Shown: positions 31,401-46,182, counted from the first letter of the stretch. The stretch: 64,000 nucleotides of DNA from Synchiropus splendidus (GCF_027744825.2 NC_071348.1:19253563-19317562); one strand, 5' to 3'. Notes: generated by a model not told the origin, from the letters alone. Numbers and translations: made by a program.

Positions 31401-34075
31401 GCCTGAGATAAGGTCGATTCCAGAACGCCAAACATAAAAATGTTGATAACTTTGGAAAAACACTTCAGACAGCTTAGATTTGATGTGCAACTACTAGAAA
31501 GACCCTTTCTGCTATAGTGGGATGTGAAAATTTCATGTTCTGAAGCTTCCCTGCAAAGTTATGGCACAACGCAGAAAACGCATTTTAAAACTGAGATAAG
31601 GTGGGTTCTTGAACGCCAAACATAAAAATGTTGATAACTTTCGAAAAACACTTCAGACAGCTCAGATTTGATGTGCAACTACTACAAAGACCCTTTCTGC
31701 TATAGTGGGAGGTGAAAATTTCATGTTCTGAAGCTTCCCTGCAAAGTCATGGCACAATGCTGAAAATGCGTTTTCAGCCTGAGATAAGGTGGGTTCCGGA
31801 ACGCCAAACATAAAAATGTTGATAACTTTGGAAAAACAATTCAGACATCTTAGATTTGATGTGCAATTTCTAGAAAGACCCTTTCTGCTATAGTGGGTGG
31901 TGATAATTTCATGTTCTGAAGCTTCCCTCCGAAGTTATGGCACAATGCAGAATTCGCGTTTTCAGCCTGAGATAAGGTCGATTCCAGAACGCCAAACATA
32001 AAAATGATGATAACTTTGGAAAAACACTTCAGACAGCTTAGATTTGATGTGCAACTACTAGAAAGACCCTTTCTGCTATAGTGGGATGTGAAATTTTCAT
32101 GTTCTGAAGCTTCCCTGCAAAGTTATGGCACAATGCAGAAAACGTGTTTTCATCGTGCGATAAGGTGGGTTCCGGAACGCCAAACATAAAAATGTTAATA
32201 ACTTTGGAAAAACAATTCAGACAGCTTAGATTTGATGTGCAACTACGAGAAAGACCCTTTCTGCTATAGTGGGTGGTGATAATTTCATGTTCTGAAGCTT
32301 CCCTGCATAGTTATGGCACAATGCGTAAAACACGTTTTCAGCCTGAGATAAGGTCGATTCTGGAACGCCAAACATAAAAATGTTGATAACTTTGGAAAAA
32401 CACTTCAGAGAGCTTAGATTTGATGTGCAACTACTAGAAAGACCCTTTCTGCAATAGTGAGAGGTGAAAATTTCATGTTCTGAAGCTTTCCTGCAAAGTT
32501 ATGGCACAATGCAGAAAACGCGTTTTCAGCCTGAGATAAGGTGGGTTCCGGAACGCCTAACAGAAAATATTGATAAGTTTGGAAAAACACTTCAGACAGC
32601 TTAGATTTTATGTGCAACTACTAGAAACACGCTTTCTGCTATAATGGGTGGTGATAATTTCATGTTCTGAAGCTTCCCTGCAAAGTTATGGCACAATACA
32701 GAAAACGCGTTTTCAGCCTGAGATAAGGTCGATTCCGGAACGCCAAACATAAAAAAGTTGACAACTTTGGAAAAACACTTCAGACAACTTAGATTTGATG
32801 TGCAACTACTAGAAAGGCCCTTTCTGCTATTGTGGGATGTGAAATTTTCATGTTCTGAAGCTTCCCTGCAAAGTTATGGCACAATGCAGAAAACACGTTT
32901 TCAGCCTGAGATAAGGAGGGTTCCGGTACGCCAAACATAAAAATGTTGATAACTTTGGGAAAACACTTCAGACATCTTAGATTTGATGTGCAATTTCTAG
33001 AAAGACCCTTTCTGCTATAGTGGGTGGTGATAATTTCATGTTCTGAAGCTTCCCTCCGAAGTTATGGCACAATGCAGAATTCGCGTTTTCAGCCTGAGAT
33101 AAGGTCGATTCCAGAACGCCAAACATAAAAATGATGATAACTTTGGAAAAACAATTCAGACAGCTTAGATTTGATGTGCAACTACTAGAAAGACCCTTTC
33201 TGCTATAGTGGGATGTGAAATTTTCATGTTCTGAAGCTTCCCTGCAAAGTTATGGCACAATGCAGAAAACGTGTTTTCATCGTGCGATAAGGTGGGTTCC
33301 GGAACGCCAAACATAAAAATGTTAATAACTTTGGAAAAACAATTCAGACAGCTTAGATTTGATGTGCAACTACGAGAAAGACCCTTTCTGCAATAGTGAG
33401 AGGTGAAAATTTCATGTTCTGAAGCTTCCCTGCAAAGTTATGGCACAATGCAGAAAACGCGTTTTCAGCCTGAGATAAGGTCGATTCCGGAACGCCAAAC
33501 ATAAAAAAGTTGACAACTTTGTAAAAACACTTCAGACAGTTTACGTTTGATGTGCAACTACTAGAAAGACCCTTTCTGCTATAGTGGGAGGTGAAAATTT
33601 CATGTTCTGAAGCTTCCCTGCAAAGTTATGGCACAATGCAGAAAACGCGTTTTCAGCCTGAGATAAGGTCGATTCCGGAACGCCAAACATAAAAATGTTG
33701 ATAACTTTCGAAAAACACTTCAGACAGCTCAGATTTGATGTGCAACTACTACAAAGACCCTTTCTGCTATAGTGGGAGGTGAAAATTTCATGTTCTGAAG
33801 CTTCCCTGCAAAGTCATGGCACAATGCTGAAAATGCGTTTTCAGCCTGAGATAAGGTGGGTTCCGGAACACCAAACATAAAAATGTTGATAACTTTGGAA
33901 AAACAATTCAGACAGCTTAGATTTGATGTGCAACTACTAGAAAGACCCTTTCTGCTATAGTGGGTGGTGATAATTTCATGTTCTGAAGTTTACCTGCAAA
34001 GTTATGGCACAATGCAGAAAACGCGTTTTCAGCCTGAGATAAGGTCGATTCCAGAACGCCCAACATAAAAATGTT

Positions 34076-35395
34076 AATGACTTTGGAAAAACACTTCAGA
34101 CAACTTAGATTTGATGTGCAACTACTAGAAAGACCCTTTCTGCTATTGTGGGATGTGAAATTTTCATGTTCTGAAGCTTCCCTGCAAAGTTATGGCACAA
34201 TGCAGAAAACACGTTTTCAGCCTGAGATAAGGAGGGCTCCGGTACGCCAAACATAAAAATGTTAATAACTTTGGAAAAACAATTCAGACAGCTTAGATTT
34301 GATGTGCAACTACGAGAAAGACCCTTTCTGCTATAGTGGGTGGTGATCATTTCATGTTCTGAAGCTTCCCTGCAAAGTTATGGCACAATGCGTAAAACAC
34401 GTTTTCAGCCTGAGATAAGGTCGATTCCGGAACGCCAAACATAAAAATGTTGATAACTTTGGAAAAACACTTCAGAGAGCTTAGATTTGATGTGCAACTA
34501 CTAGAAAGACCCTTTCTGCAATAGTGAGAGGTGAAAATTTCATGTTCTGAAGCTTCCCTGCAAAGTTATGGCACAATGCAGAAAACGCGTTTTCAGCCTG
34601 AGATAAGGTGGGTTCCGGAACGCCTAACAGAAAATATTGATAAGTTTGGAAAAACACTTCAGACAGCTTAGATTTTATGTGCAACTACTAGAAACACGCT
34701 TTCTGCTATAGTGGGTGGTGATAATTTCATGTTCTGAAGCTTCCCTGCAAAGTTATGGCACAATGCAGAAAACGCGTTTTCAGCCTGAGATAAGGTCGAT
34801 TCCGGAACGCCAAACATAAAAAAGTTGACAACTTTGGAAAAACACTTCAGACAACTTAGATTTGATGTGCAACTACTAGAAAGACCCTTTCTGCTATTGT
34901 GGGATGTGAAATTTTCGTGTTCTGAAGCTTCCCTGCAAAGTTATGGCACAATGCAGAAAACACGTTTTCAGCCTGAGATAAGGAGGGTTCCGGTACGCCA
35001 AACATAAAAATGTTGATAACTTTGGGAAAACACTTCAGACATCTTAGATTTGATGTGCAATTTCTAGAAAGACCCTTTCTGCTATAGTGGGTGGTGATAA
35101 TTTCATGTTCTGAAGCTTCCCTCCGAAGTTATGGCACAATGCAGAATTCGCGTTTTCAGCCTGAGATAAGGTCGATTCCAGAACGCCAAACATAAAAATG
35201 ATGATAACTTTGGAAAAACACTTCAGACAGCTTAGATTTTATGTGCAACTACTAGAAACACGCTTTCTGCTATAGTGGGTGGTGATAATTTCATGTTCTG
35301 AAGCTTCCCTGCAAAGTTATGGCACAATGCAGAAAACGCGTTTTCAGCCTGAGATAAGGTCGATTCCGGAACGCCAAACATAAAAAAGTTGACAA
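34076..35395 (+). repeat. Seven-monomer block, copy 1 (offset 2442)
   Basis: The succession of variant monomers here (including the AGAAAATATTG and AAAAAAGTTGACAAC variants) recurs at 36518-37837 in the same order. Confidence 0.8.
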
Positions 35396-36517
35396 CTTTG
35401 GAAAAACACTTCAGACAACTTAGATTTGATGTGCAACTACTAGAAAGACCCTTTCTGCTATTGTGGGATGTGAAATTTTCATGTTCTGAAGCTTCCCTGC
35501 AAAGTTATGGCACAATGCAGAAAACGCGTTTTCAGCCTGAGATAAGGTCGATTCCGGAACGCCAAACATAAAAAAGTTGACAACTTTGTAAAAACACTTC
35601 AGACAGTTTACGTTTGATGTGCAACTACTAGAAAGACCCTTTCTGCTATAGTGTGAGGTGAAAATTTCATGTTCTGAAGCTTCCCTGCAAAGTTATGGCA
35701 CAACGCAGAAAACGCACTTTAAAACTGAGATAAGGTGGGTTCTTGAACGCCAAACATAAAAATGTTGATAACTTTCGAAAAACACTTCAGACAGCTCAGA
35801 TTTGATGTGCAACTACTACAAAGACCCTTTCTGCTATAGTGGGAGGTGAAAATTTCATGTTCTGAAGCTTCCCTGCAAAGTCATGGCACAATGCTGAAAA
35901 TGCGTTTTCAGCCTGAGATAAGGTGGGTTCCGGAACGCCAAACATAAAAATGTTGATAACTTTGGAAAAACAATTCAGACAGCTTAGATTTGATGTGCAA
36001 CTACTAGAAAGACCCTTTCTGCTATAGTGGGATGTGAAATTTTCATGTTCTGAAGCTTCCCTGCAAAGTTATGGCACAATGCAGAAAACGCGTTTTCAGC
36101 CTGAGATAATGTGGGTTCCGGAACGCCTAACAGAAAATATTGATAAGTTTGGAAAAAGACTTCAGACAGCTTAGATTTTATGTGCAACTACTAGAAACAC
36201 GCTTTCTGCTATAGTGGGTGGTGATAATTTCATGTTCTGAAGCTTCCCTGCAAAGTTATGGCACAATGCAGAAAACGCGTTTTCAGCCTGAGATAAGGTC
36301 GATTCCGGAACGCCAAAGATAAAAAAGTTGACAACTTTGGAAAAACACTTCAGACAACTTAGATTTGATGTGCAACTACTAGAAAGACCCTTTCTGCTAT
36401 TGTGGGATGTGAAATTTTCATGTTCTGAAGCTTCCCTGCAAAGTTATGGCACAATGCAGAAAACACGTTTTCAGCCTGAGATAAGGAGGGTTCCGGTACG
36501 CCAAACATAAAAATGTT

Positions 36518-37837
36518 GATGACTTTGGAAAAACACTTCAGACAACTTAGATTTGATGTGCAACTACTAGAAAGACCCTTTCTGCTATTGTGGGATGTGA
36601 AATTTTCATGTTCTGAAGCTTCCCTGCAAAGTTATGGCACAATGCAGAAAACACGTTTTCAGCCTGAGATAAGGAGGGCTCCGGTACGCCAAACATAAAA
36701 ATGTTAATAACTTTGGAAAAACAATTCAGACAGCTTAGATTTGATGTGCAACTACGAGAAAGACCCTTTCTGCTATAGTGGGTGGTGATCATTTCATGTT
36801 CTGAAGCTTCCCTGCAAAGTTATGGCACAATGCGTAAAACACGTTTTCAGCCTGAGATAAGGTCGATTCCGGAACGCCAAACATAAAAATGTTGATAACT
36901 TTGAAAAAACACTTCAGAGAGCTTAGATTTGATGTGCAACTACTAGAAAGACCCTTTCTGCAATAGTGAGAGGTGAAAATTTCATGTTCTGAAGCTTCCC
37001 TGCAAAGTTATGGCACAATGCAGAAAACGCGTTTTCAGCCTGAGATAAGGTGGGTTCCGGAACGCCTAACAGAAAATATTGATAAGTTTGGAAAAACACT
37101 TCAGACAGCTTAGATTTTATGTGCAACTACTAGAAACACGCTTTCTGCTATAGTGGGTGGTGATAATTTCATGTTCTGAAGCTTCCCTGCAAAGTTATGG
37201 CACAATGCAGAAAACGCGTTTTCAGCCTGAGATAAGGTCGATTCCGGAACGCCAAACATAAAAAAGTTGACAACTTTGGAAAAACACTTCAGACAACTTA
37301 GATTTGATGTGCAACTACTAGAAAGACCCTTTCTGCTATTGTGGGATGTGAAATTTTCGTGTTCTGAAGCTTCCCTGCAAAGTTATGGCACAATGCAGAA
37401 AACACGTTTTCAGCCTGAGATAAGGAGGGTTCCGGTACGCCAAACATAAAAATGTTGATAACTTTGGGAAAACACTTCAGACATCTTAGATTTGATGTGC
37501 AATTTCTAGAAAGACCCTTTCTGCTATAGTGGGTGGTGATAATTTCATGTTCTGAAGCTTCCCTCCGAAGTTATGGCACAATGCAGAATTCGCGTTTTCA
37601 GCCTGAGATAAGGTCGATTCCAGAACGCCAAACATAAAAATGATGATAACTTTGGAAAAACACTTCAGACAGCTTAGATTTTATGTGCAACTACTAGAAA
37701 CACGCTTTCTGCTATAGTGGGTGGTGATAATTTCATGTTCTGAAGCTTCCCTGCAAAGTTATGGCACAATGCAGAAAACGCGTTTTCAGCCTGAGATAAG
37801 GTCGATTCCGGAACGCCAAACATAAAAAAGTTGATGA
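36518..37837 (+). repeat. Seven-monomer block, copy 2, with hybrid junction
   Basis: This repeats 34076-35395. At its end, near 37828-37845, the usual AAAAAAGTTGACAAC is replaced by AAAAAAGTTGATGATAAC, three bases longer. It looks like a join between two monomer variants. Confidence 0.8.
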
Positions 37838-40719
37838 TAACTTTCGAAAAACACTTCAGACAACTTAGATTTGATGTGCAACTACTAGAAAGACCCTTTC
37901 TGCTATTGTGGGATGTGAAATTTTCATGTTCTGAAGCTTCCCTGCAAAGTTATGGCACAATGCAGAAAACACGTTTTCAGCCTGAGATAAGGAGGGCTCC
38001 GGTACGCCAAACATAAAAATGTTGATAACTTTGGGAAAACACTTCAGACATCTTAGATTTGATGTGCAATTTCTAGAAAGACCCTTTCTGCTATAGTGGG
38101 TGGTGATAATTTCATGTTCTGAAGCTTCCCTCCGAAGTTATGGCACAATGCAGAATTCGCGTTTTCAGCCTGAGATAAGGTCGATTCCAGAACGCCAAAC
38201 ATAAAAATGATGATAACTTTGGAAAAACAATTCAGACAGCTTAGATTTGATGTGCAACTACTAGAAAGACCCTTTCTGCTATAGTGGGATGTGAAATTTT
38301 CATGTTCTGAAGCTTCCCTGCAAAGTTATGGCACAATGCAGAAAACGTGTTTTCATCGTGCGATAAGGTGGGTTCCGGAACGCCAAACATAAAAATGTTA
38401 ATAACTTTGGAAAAACAATTCAGACAGCTTAGATTTGATGTGCAACTACGAGAAAGACCCTTTCTGCTATAGTGGGTGGTGATCATTTCATGTTCTGAAG
38501 CTTCCCTGCAAAGTTGTGGCACAATGCGTAAAACACGTTTTCAGCCTGAGATAAGGTCGATTCCGGAACGCCAAACATAAAAATGTTGATAACTTTGGAA
38601 AAACACTTCAGAGAGCTTAGATTTGATGTGCAACTACTAGAAAGACCCTTTCTGCAATAGTGAGAGGTGAAAATTTCATGTTCTGAAGCTTCCCTGCAAA
38701 GTTATGGCACAATGCAGAAAACGCGTTTTCAGCCTGAGATAAGGTGGGTTCCGGAACGCCTAACAGAAAATATTGATAAGTTTGGAAAAACACTTTAGAC
38801 AGATTAGATTTTATGTGCAACTACTAGAAACACGCTTTCTGCTATAGTGGGTGGTGATAATTTCATGTTCTGAAGCTTCCCTGCAAAGTTATGGCACAAT
38901 GCAGAAAACGCGTTTTCAGCCTGAGATAAGGTCGATTCCGGAACGCCAAACATAAAAAAGTTGACAACTTTGGAAAAACACTTCAGACAACTTAGATTTG
39001 ATGTGCAACTACTAGAAAGACCCTTTCTGCTATTGTCGGATGTGAAATTTTCGTGTTCTGAAGCTTCCCTGCAAAGTTATGGCACAATGCAGAAAACACG
39101 TTTTCAGCCTGAGATAAGGAGGGTTCCGGTACGCCAAACATAAAAATGTTGATAACTTTGGGAAAACACTTCAGACATCTTAGATTTGATGTGCAATTTC
39201 TAGAAAGACCCTTTCTGCTATAGTGGGTGGTGATAATTTCATGTTCTGAAGCTTCCCTCCGAAGTTATGGCACAATGCAGAATTCGCGTTTTCAGCCTGA
39301 GATAAGGTCGATTCCAGAACGCCAAACATAAAAATGATGATAACTTTGGAAAAACAATTCAGACAGCTTAGATTTGATGTGCAACTACTAGAAAGACCCT
39401 TTCTGCTATAGTGGGATGTGAAATTTTCATGTTCTGAAGCTTCCCTGCAAAGTTATGGCACAATGCAGAAAACGTGTTTTCATCGTGCGATAAGGTGGGT
39501 TCCGGAACGCCAAACATAAAAATGTTAATAACTTTGGAAAAACAATTCAGACAGCTTAGATTTGATGTGCAACTACGAGAAAGACCCTTTCTGCTATAGT
39601 GGGTGGTGATAATTTCATGTTCTGAAGCTTCCCTGCAAAGTTATGGCACAATGCGCAAAACACGTTTTCAGCCTGAGATAAGGTCGATTCCGGAACGCCA
39701 AACATAAAAATGTTGATAACTTTGGAAAAACACTTCAGAGAGCTTAGATTTGATGTGCAACTACTAGAAAGACCCTTTCTGCAATAGTGAGAGGTGAAAA
39801 TTTCATGTTCTGAAGCTTCCCTGCAAAGTTATGGCACAATGCAGAAAACGCGTTTTCAGCCTGAGATAAGGTCGATTCCGGAACGCCAAACATAAAAAAG
39901 TTGACAACTTTGTAAAAACACTTCAGACAGTTTACGTTTGATGTGCAACTACTAGAAAGACCCTTTCTGCTATAGTGGGAGGTGAACATTTCATGTTCTG
40001 AAGCTTCCCTGCAAAGTTATGGCACAATGCGTAAAACGCGTTTTCAGCCTGAGATAAGGTCGATTCCGGAACGCCAGACATAAAAATGTTGATAACTTTG
40101 GAAAAACACTTCAGACAGCTTCGATTTGATGTGCAACTACTAGAAAGACCCTTTCTGCTATAGTGGGAGGTGAACATTTCATGTTCTGAAGATTCCCTGA
40201 GAAGTTATGGCACATTGCAGAAAACGCGTTTTCAGCCTGAGATAAGGTGGGTTCCGAAACGCAAAACGTAAAAATGTTGATCACGTTGGAATAACACTTC
40301 AGACAGCTTTGATTTGATGTGCAATTACTAGAAAGACCCTTTCTGCTATAGTGGTTGGTTAAAATTTCATGTTCGGAAGCTTCCATGCAAAGTTATGGCA
40401 CAATGCAGACAAGCGCGTTTTCAGCCTGAGAAAAGGTCGATTCTGGAACGCCAGACATAAAAATGTTGATAACTTTCGAAAAACAATTCAGACAGCTTAG
40501 ATTTGATGTGCAATTGCTAGAAAGACCCTTTCTGATATAGTGGGAGGTGAGCATTTCATGTTCTGAAGCCTCCCTGAGAAGTTATGGCACAATGCAGAAA
40601 ATGCGTTTTCAGCCTGAGATTAGGTGGGTTCCGGAACGCCAAGCGTAAAAATGTTGATAACTTTGGAACAACACTTCAGACAGCTTAGATTTGATGTGCA
40701 ACTACTAGAAAGACCCTTT

Positions 40720-42797
40720 CTGCTATAGTGGGAGGTGAAAATTTCATTTTCTGAAGCTTCCCTGCAAAGTTATGGCACAAAGCGTAAAAAGCGTTTTCAG
40801 CCTGAGATAAGGTCGATTCTGGAACGCCAAACATAAAAAAGTTGATAACTTTGGAAAAACACTTCAGACAGCTTAGATTTGATGTGCAACTACTAGAAAG
40901 ACCCTTTCTGCTATAGTGGGAGGTTAAAATTTCATGTTCTGAAGCTTCCCTGCAAAGTTATGGCACAATGCCGAAAACGCGTTTTCAGCCTGAGATAAGG
41001 TGGGTTCCGGAACGCCAAACATAAAAATGTTGATAACTTTGGAAAAACACTTCAGACAGCTTAGATTTGATGTGCAACTGCTAGAAAGACCCTTTCTGCT
41101 ATCGTGGGAGGTGAACATTTCATGTTCTGAAGCTTCCCTGAGAAGTTATGGCACAATGCAGAAAACGCGTTTTCAGCCAGAGATAAGGTTGATTCCGGAA
41201 CGCCAAACATAAAAATGTTGATAACTTTGGAAAAACACTTCAGACAGCTTAGATTTGATGTGCAACTATGAGAAAGTCCCTTTCTGCAATAGTGGGAGGT
41301 GAACATTTCATGTTCTGAAGCTTCCCTGCAAAGTTATGGCACAATGCGTTAAACGCGTTTTCAGCCTGAGATAAGGTCGATTCCGGAACGCCATACATAA
41401 CAATGTTGATAACTTTGGAAAAACACATCAGACAGCTTAGATTTGATGTGCAACTACTAGAAAGACCCTTTCTGCTATAGTGGTAGGTTAAAATTTCATG
41501 TTCGGAAGCTTCCATGCAAAGTTATGGCACAATGCAGACAACGCGTTTTCAGCCTGAGATAATGTCGATTCTGGAACGCCAAACATAAAAATGTTGATAA
41601 CTTTCGAAAAACACTTCAGACAGCTTAGATTTGATGTGCAACTGCTAGAAAGACCCTTTTTGCTATAGTGGGAGGTGAAAATTTCATGTTCTGAAGCTTC
41701 CCTGCAAAGTTATGGCACAATGCGTAAAACGCGTTTTCAGCCTGAGATAAGGTCGATTCCGGAACGCCGTACATAAAAATGTTGATAACTTTGGAAAAAC
41801 ACTTCAGACAGCTTCGATTTGATGTGCAACTACTAGAAAGACCCTTTCTGCTATAGTGGGAGGTGAACATTTCATGTTCTGAGGCTTCCCTGAGAAGTTA
41901 TGGCACAATGCAGAAAACGCGTTTTCAGCCTGAGATAAGGTGTGTTCCGAAACGCAAAACCTAAAAATGTTGATCACTTTGGAATAACACTTCAGACAGC
42001 TTAGATTTGATGTGCAACTACTAGAAAGACCCTTTCTGCTATGGTGGTAGGATTAAAATTTCATGTTCGGAAGCTTCCATGCAAATTTATGGCACAATGC
42101 AGACAACGCGTTTTCAGCCTGAGATAAGGTCGATTCTGGAACGCCAAACATAAAAATGTTGATAACTTTCGAAAAACACTTCAGACAGCTTAGATTTGAT
42201 GTGCAACTACTAGAAAGACCCTTTCTGCTATAGTGGGAGGTGAACATTTCATGTTCTGAAGCTTCCCTGAGAAGTTATGGCACAATGCAGAAAACGCGTT
42301 TTCAGCCTGAGATAAGGTGGGTTCCGGAACGCCAAGCGTAAAAATGTTGATAACTTTGGAACAACACTTCAGACAGCTTAGATTTGATGTGCAACTACTA
42401 GAAAGACCCTTTCTGCTATAGTGGGAGGTGAAAATTTCATTTTCTGAAGCTTCCCTGCAACGTTATGGCACAATGCGTAAAACGCGTTTTCAGGCTGAGA
42501 TAAGGTCGATTCTGGAACTCCAAACATAAAAATGTTGATAACTTTGGAAGAACACTTCAGACAGCTTAGATTTGATGTGCAACTACTAGAACGGCCCTTT
42601 CTGCTATAGTGGGAGGTGAACATTTCATTTTCTGAAGCTTCCCTGCAAAGTTATGGCACAATGCAGACAACGCGTTTTCAGCCTGAGATAAGGTCGATTC
42701 TGGAACGCCAAACATAAAAATGTTGATAACTTTCGAAAAACACTTCAGACAGCTTAGATTTGATGTGCAACTACAAGAAAGACCCTTTCTGCTATAG
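40720..42797 (+). repeat. Eleven-monomer block, copy 1
   Basis: The order of variants matches 44293-46182. The offset is 3573 at the start and 3385 after about 41250, so the second copy is one monomer shorter. Confidence 0.8.
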
Positions 42798-44292
42798 AGG
42801 AAGGTGAAAATTTCATTTTCTGAAGCATCCCTGCAATGTTTTGGCACAATGCGTAAAACGCGTTTTCAGCCTGAGATCAGGTCGATTCCGGAACGCCAAA
42901 CATAAAAATGTTGATAACTTTTGAAAAACACTTCGGACAGCTTAGATCTGATGCGCAACTACTAGAAAGACCCTTTCTGCTATAGAGGGAGGTGAAACTT
43001 TCATGTTCTGAAGCTTTCCTTCAAAGTTATGGCACAATGCAGACAACGCGTTTTCAGCCTGAGATAAAGTCGATTCTGGAACGCCAAACATAAAAATGTT
43101 GATAACTTTCGAAAAACACTTCAGACAGCTTCGATTTGATGTGCAACTACTAGAAAGACCCTTTCTGCTATAGTGGGAGGTGAACATTTCATGTTCTGAA
43201 GCTTCCCTGAGAAGTTATGGCACAATGCAGAAAACACGTTTTCAGCCTGAGATAAGGTGGGTTCCGGAACGCCAAGCGTAAAAATGTTGATAACTTTGGA
43301 AAAACACTTCAGACAGCTTCGATTTGATGTGCAACTACTAGAAAGACCCTTTCTGCTATAGTGGGAGGTGAACATTTCATGTTCTGAAGCATCCCTGCAA
43401 GGTTATGGCACAATGCAGAAATCGAGTTTTCAGCCTGAGATAAGGCGGGTTCCGAAACGCCAAACGTAAAAATGTTGATAACTTTGGAAAAACACTTCAG
43501 ACAGCTTAGATTTGATGTGTAACTACTAGAAAGACCCTTTCTGCTATGGTGGGAGGTGAAAATTTCATGTTCTGAAGCTTCCTTGCAAAGTTATGGCACA
43601 AAGCAGAAAATGCGTTTTCAGCCTGAGATAAGGTTGATTCCGGAATGCCAAACATAAAAATGCTGATAACTTTGGAAAAACACTTCAAACAGCTTAGATT
43701 TGATGTGCAACTACTAGAAAGACCCTTTCTGCTATAGTGGGAGGTGAACATTTCATGTTCTGAAGCTTCCCTGAGAAGTTATGGCACAATGCAGAAAACG
43801 CGTTTTCAGCCTGAGATAAGGTGGGTTCCGAAACGCAAAACGTAAAAATGTTGATCACTTTGGAATAACACTTCACACAGCTTAGATTTGATGTGCAACT
43901 ACTAGAAAGACCCTTTCTGCTATAGTGGGAAGTGAAAATTTCATGTTCTAAAGGTTCCCTGCAAAGTTATAGCACAATGCGTAAAACGATTTTTCATCCT
44001 GAGATAAGGTCGATACCGGAACGCCAAACATTAAAATGTTGATAACTTTGGAAAAACACTTCAGACAGCTTAGATTTGATGTGCAACTACTAGAAAGACC
44101 CTTTCTGCTATAGTGGGAGGTGAACATTTCATGTTCTGAAGCCTCCCTGAGAAGTTATGGCGCAATGCACAAAACGTGTTTTCAGCCTGAGATAAGGTGG
44201 GTTCCGAAACGCAAAACGTAAAAATGTTGATCACTTTGGAACAACACTTCAGACAGCTTAGATTTGATGTGCAACTACTAGAAAGACCCTTT

Positions 44293-46182
44293 CTGCTATA
44301 GTGGGAGGTGAAAATTTTATTTTCTGAAGCTTCCCTGCAAAGTTATGGCACAATGCGTAAAACGCGTTTTCAGCCTGAGATAAGGTCGATTCTGGAACGC
44401 CAAACATAAAAAAGTTGATAACTTTGGAAAAACACTTCAGACAGCTTAGATTTGATGTGCAACTACTAGAAAGACCCTTTCTGCTATAGTGGGAGGTTAA
44501 AATTTCATGTTCTGAAGCTTCCCTGCAAAGTTATGGCACAATGCCGAAAACGCGTTTTCAGCCTGAGATAAGGTGGGTTCCAGAACGCCAAACATAAAAA
44601 TGTTGATAACTTTGGAAAAACACTTCAGACAGCTTAGATTTGATGTGCAACTGCTAGAAAGACCCTTTCTGCTATCGTGGGAGGTGAACATTTCATGTTC
44701 TGAAGCTTCCCTGAGAAGTTATGGCACAATGCAGAAAACGCGTTTTCAGCCAGAGATAAGGTTGATTCCGGAACGCCAAACATAAAAATGTTGATAACTT
44801 TGGAAAAACACATCAGACAGCTTAGATTTGATGTGCAACTACTAGAAAGACCCTTTCTGCTATAGTGGTAGGTTAAAATTTCATGTTCGGAAGCTTCCAT
44901 GCAAAGTTATGGCACAATGCAGACAACGCGTTTTCAGCCTGAGATAATGTCGATTCTGGAACGCCAAACATAAAAATGTTGATAACTTTCGAAAAACACT
45001 TCAGACAGCTTAGATTTGATGTGCAACTGCTAGAAAGACCCTTTTTGCTATAGTGGGAGGTGAAAATTTCATGTTCTGAAGCTTCCCTGCAAAGTTATGG
45101 CACAATGCGTAAAACGCGTTTTCAGCCTGAGATAAGGTCGATTCCGGAACGCCGTACATAAAATTGTTGATAACTTTGGAAAAACACTTCAGACAGCTTC
45201 GATTTGATGTGCAACTACTAGAAAGATCCTTTCTGCTATAGTGGGAGGTGAACATTTCATGTTCTGAGGCTTCCCTGAGAAGTTATGGCACAATGCAGAA
45301 AACGCGTTTTCAGCCTGAGATAAGGTGTGTTCCGAAACGCAAAACCTAAAAATGTTGATCACTTTGGAATAACACTTCAGACAGCTTAGATTTGATGTGC
45401 AACTACTAGAAAGACCCTTTCTGCTATAGTGGTAGGATTAAAATTTCATGTTCGGAAGCTTCCATGCAAATTTATGGCACAATGCAGACAACGCGTTTTC
45501 AGCCTGAGATAAGGTCGATTCTGGAACGCCAAACATAAAAATGTTGATAACTTTCGAAAAACACTTCAGACAGCTTAGATTTGATGTGCAACTACTAGAA
45601 AGACCCTTTCTGCTATAGTGGGAGGTGAACATTTCATGTTCTGAAGCTTCCCTGAGAAGTTATGGCACAATGCAGAAAACGCGTTTTCAGCCTGAGATAA
45701 GGTGGGTTCCGGAACGCCAAGCGTAAAAATGTTGATAACTTTGGAACAACACTTCAGACAGCTTAGATTTGATGTGCAACTACTAGAAAGACCCTTTCTG
45801 CTATAGTGGGAGGTGAAAATTTCATTTTCTGAAGCTTCCCTGCAACGTTATGGCACAATGCGTAAAACGCGTTTTCAGGCTGAGATAAGGTCGATTCTGG
45901 AACTCCAAACATAAAAATGTTGATAACTTTGGAAGAACACTTCAGACAGCTTAGATTTGATGTGCAACTACTAGAACGGCCCTTTCTGCGATAGTGGGAG
46001 GTGAACATTTCATTTTCTGAAGCTTCCCTGCAAAGTTATGGCACAATGCAGACAACGCGTTTTCAGCCTGAGATAAGGTCGATTCTGGAACGCCAAACAT
46101 AAAAATGTTGATAACTTTCGAAAAACACTTCAGACAGCTTAGATTTGATGTGCAACTACAAGAAAGACCCTTTCTGCTATAG
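44293..46182 (+). repeat. Ten-monomer block, copy 2
   Basis: This matches 40720-42797 with few substitutions but lacks one monomer (equivalent of about 41250-41437). Confidence 0.8.

Larger units (their letters stand above)
23911..33426 (+). repeat. Second copy of the 9.33-kb tandem duplication, with one extra monomer
   Basis: The shift to the first copy is 9327 up to the A-run, 9328 to about 32690, and 9516 after it, because one additional 188-bp monomer lies around 32696-32883. After 33426 the satellite continues normally, whereas the first copy ends at the corresponding base 23910. Confidence 0.92.

Noticed and set aside
14584..33426. Treating the 9.3-kb duplication as a pure assembly error
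   Set aside because: Substitutions, a homopolymer change and one additional monomer distinguish the copies. It still needs read support, so I kept it as a finding with that caveat.
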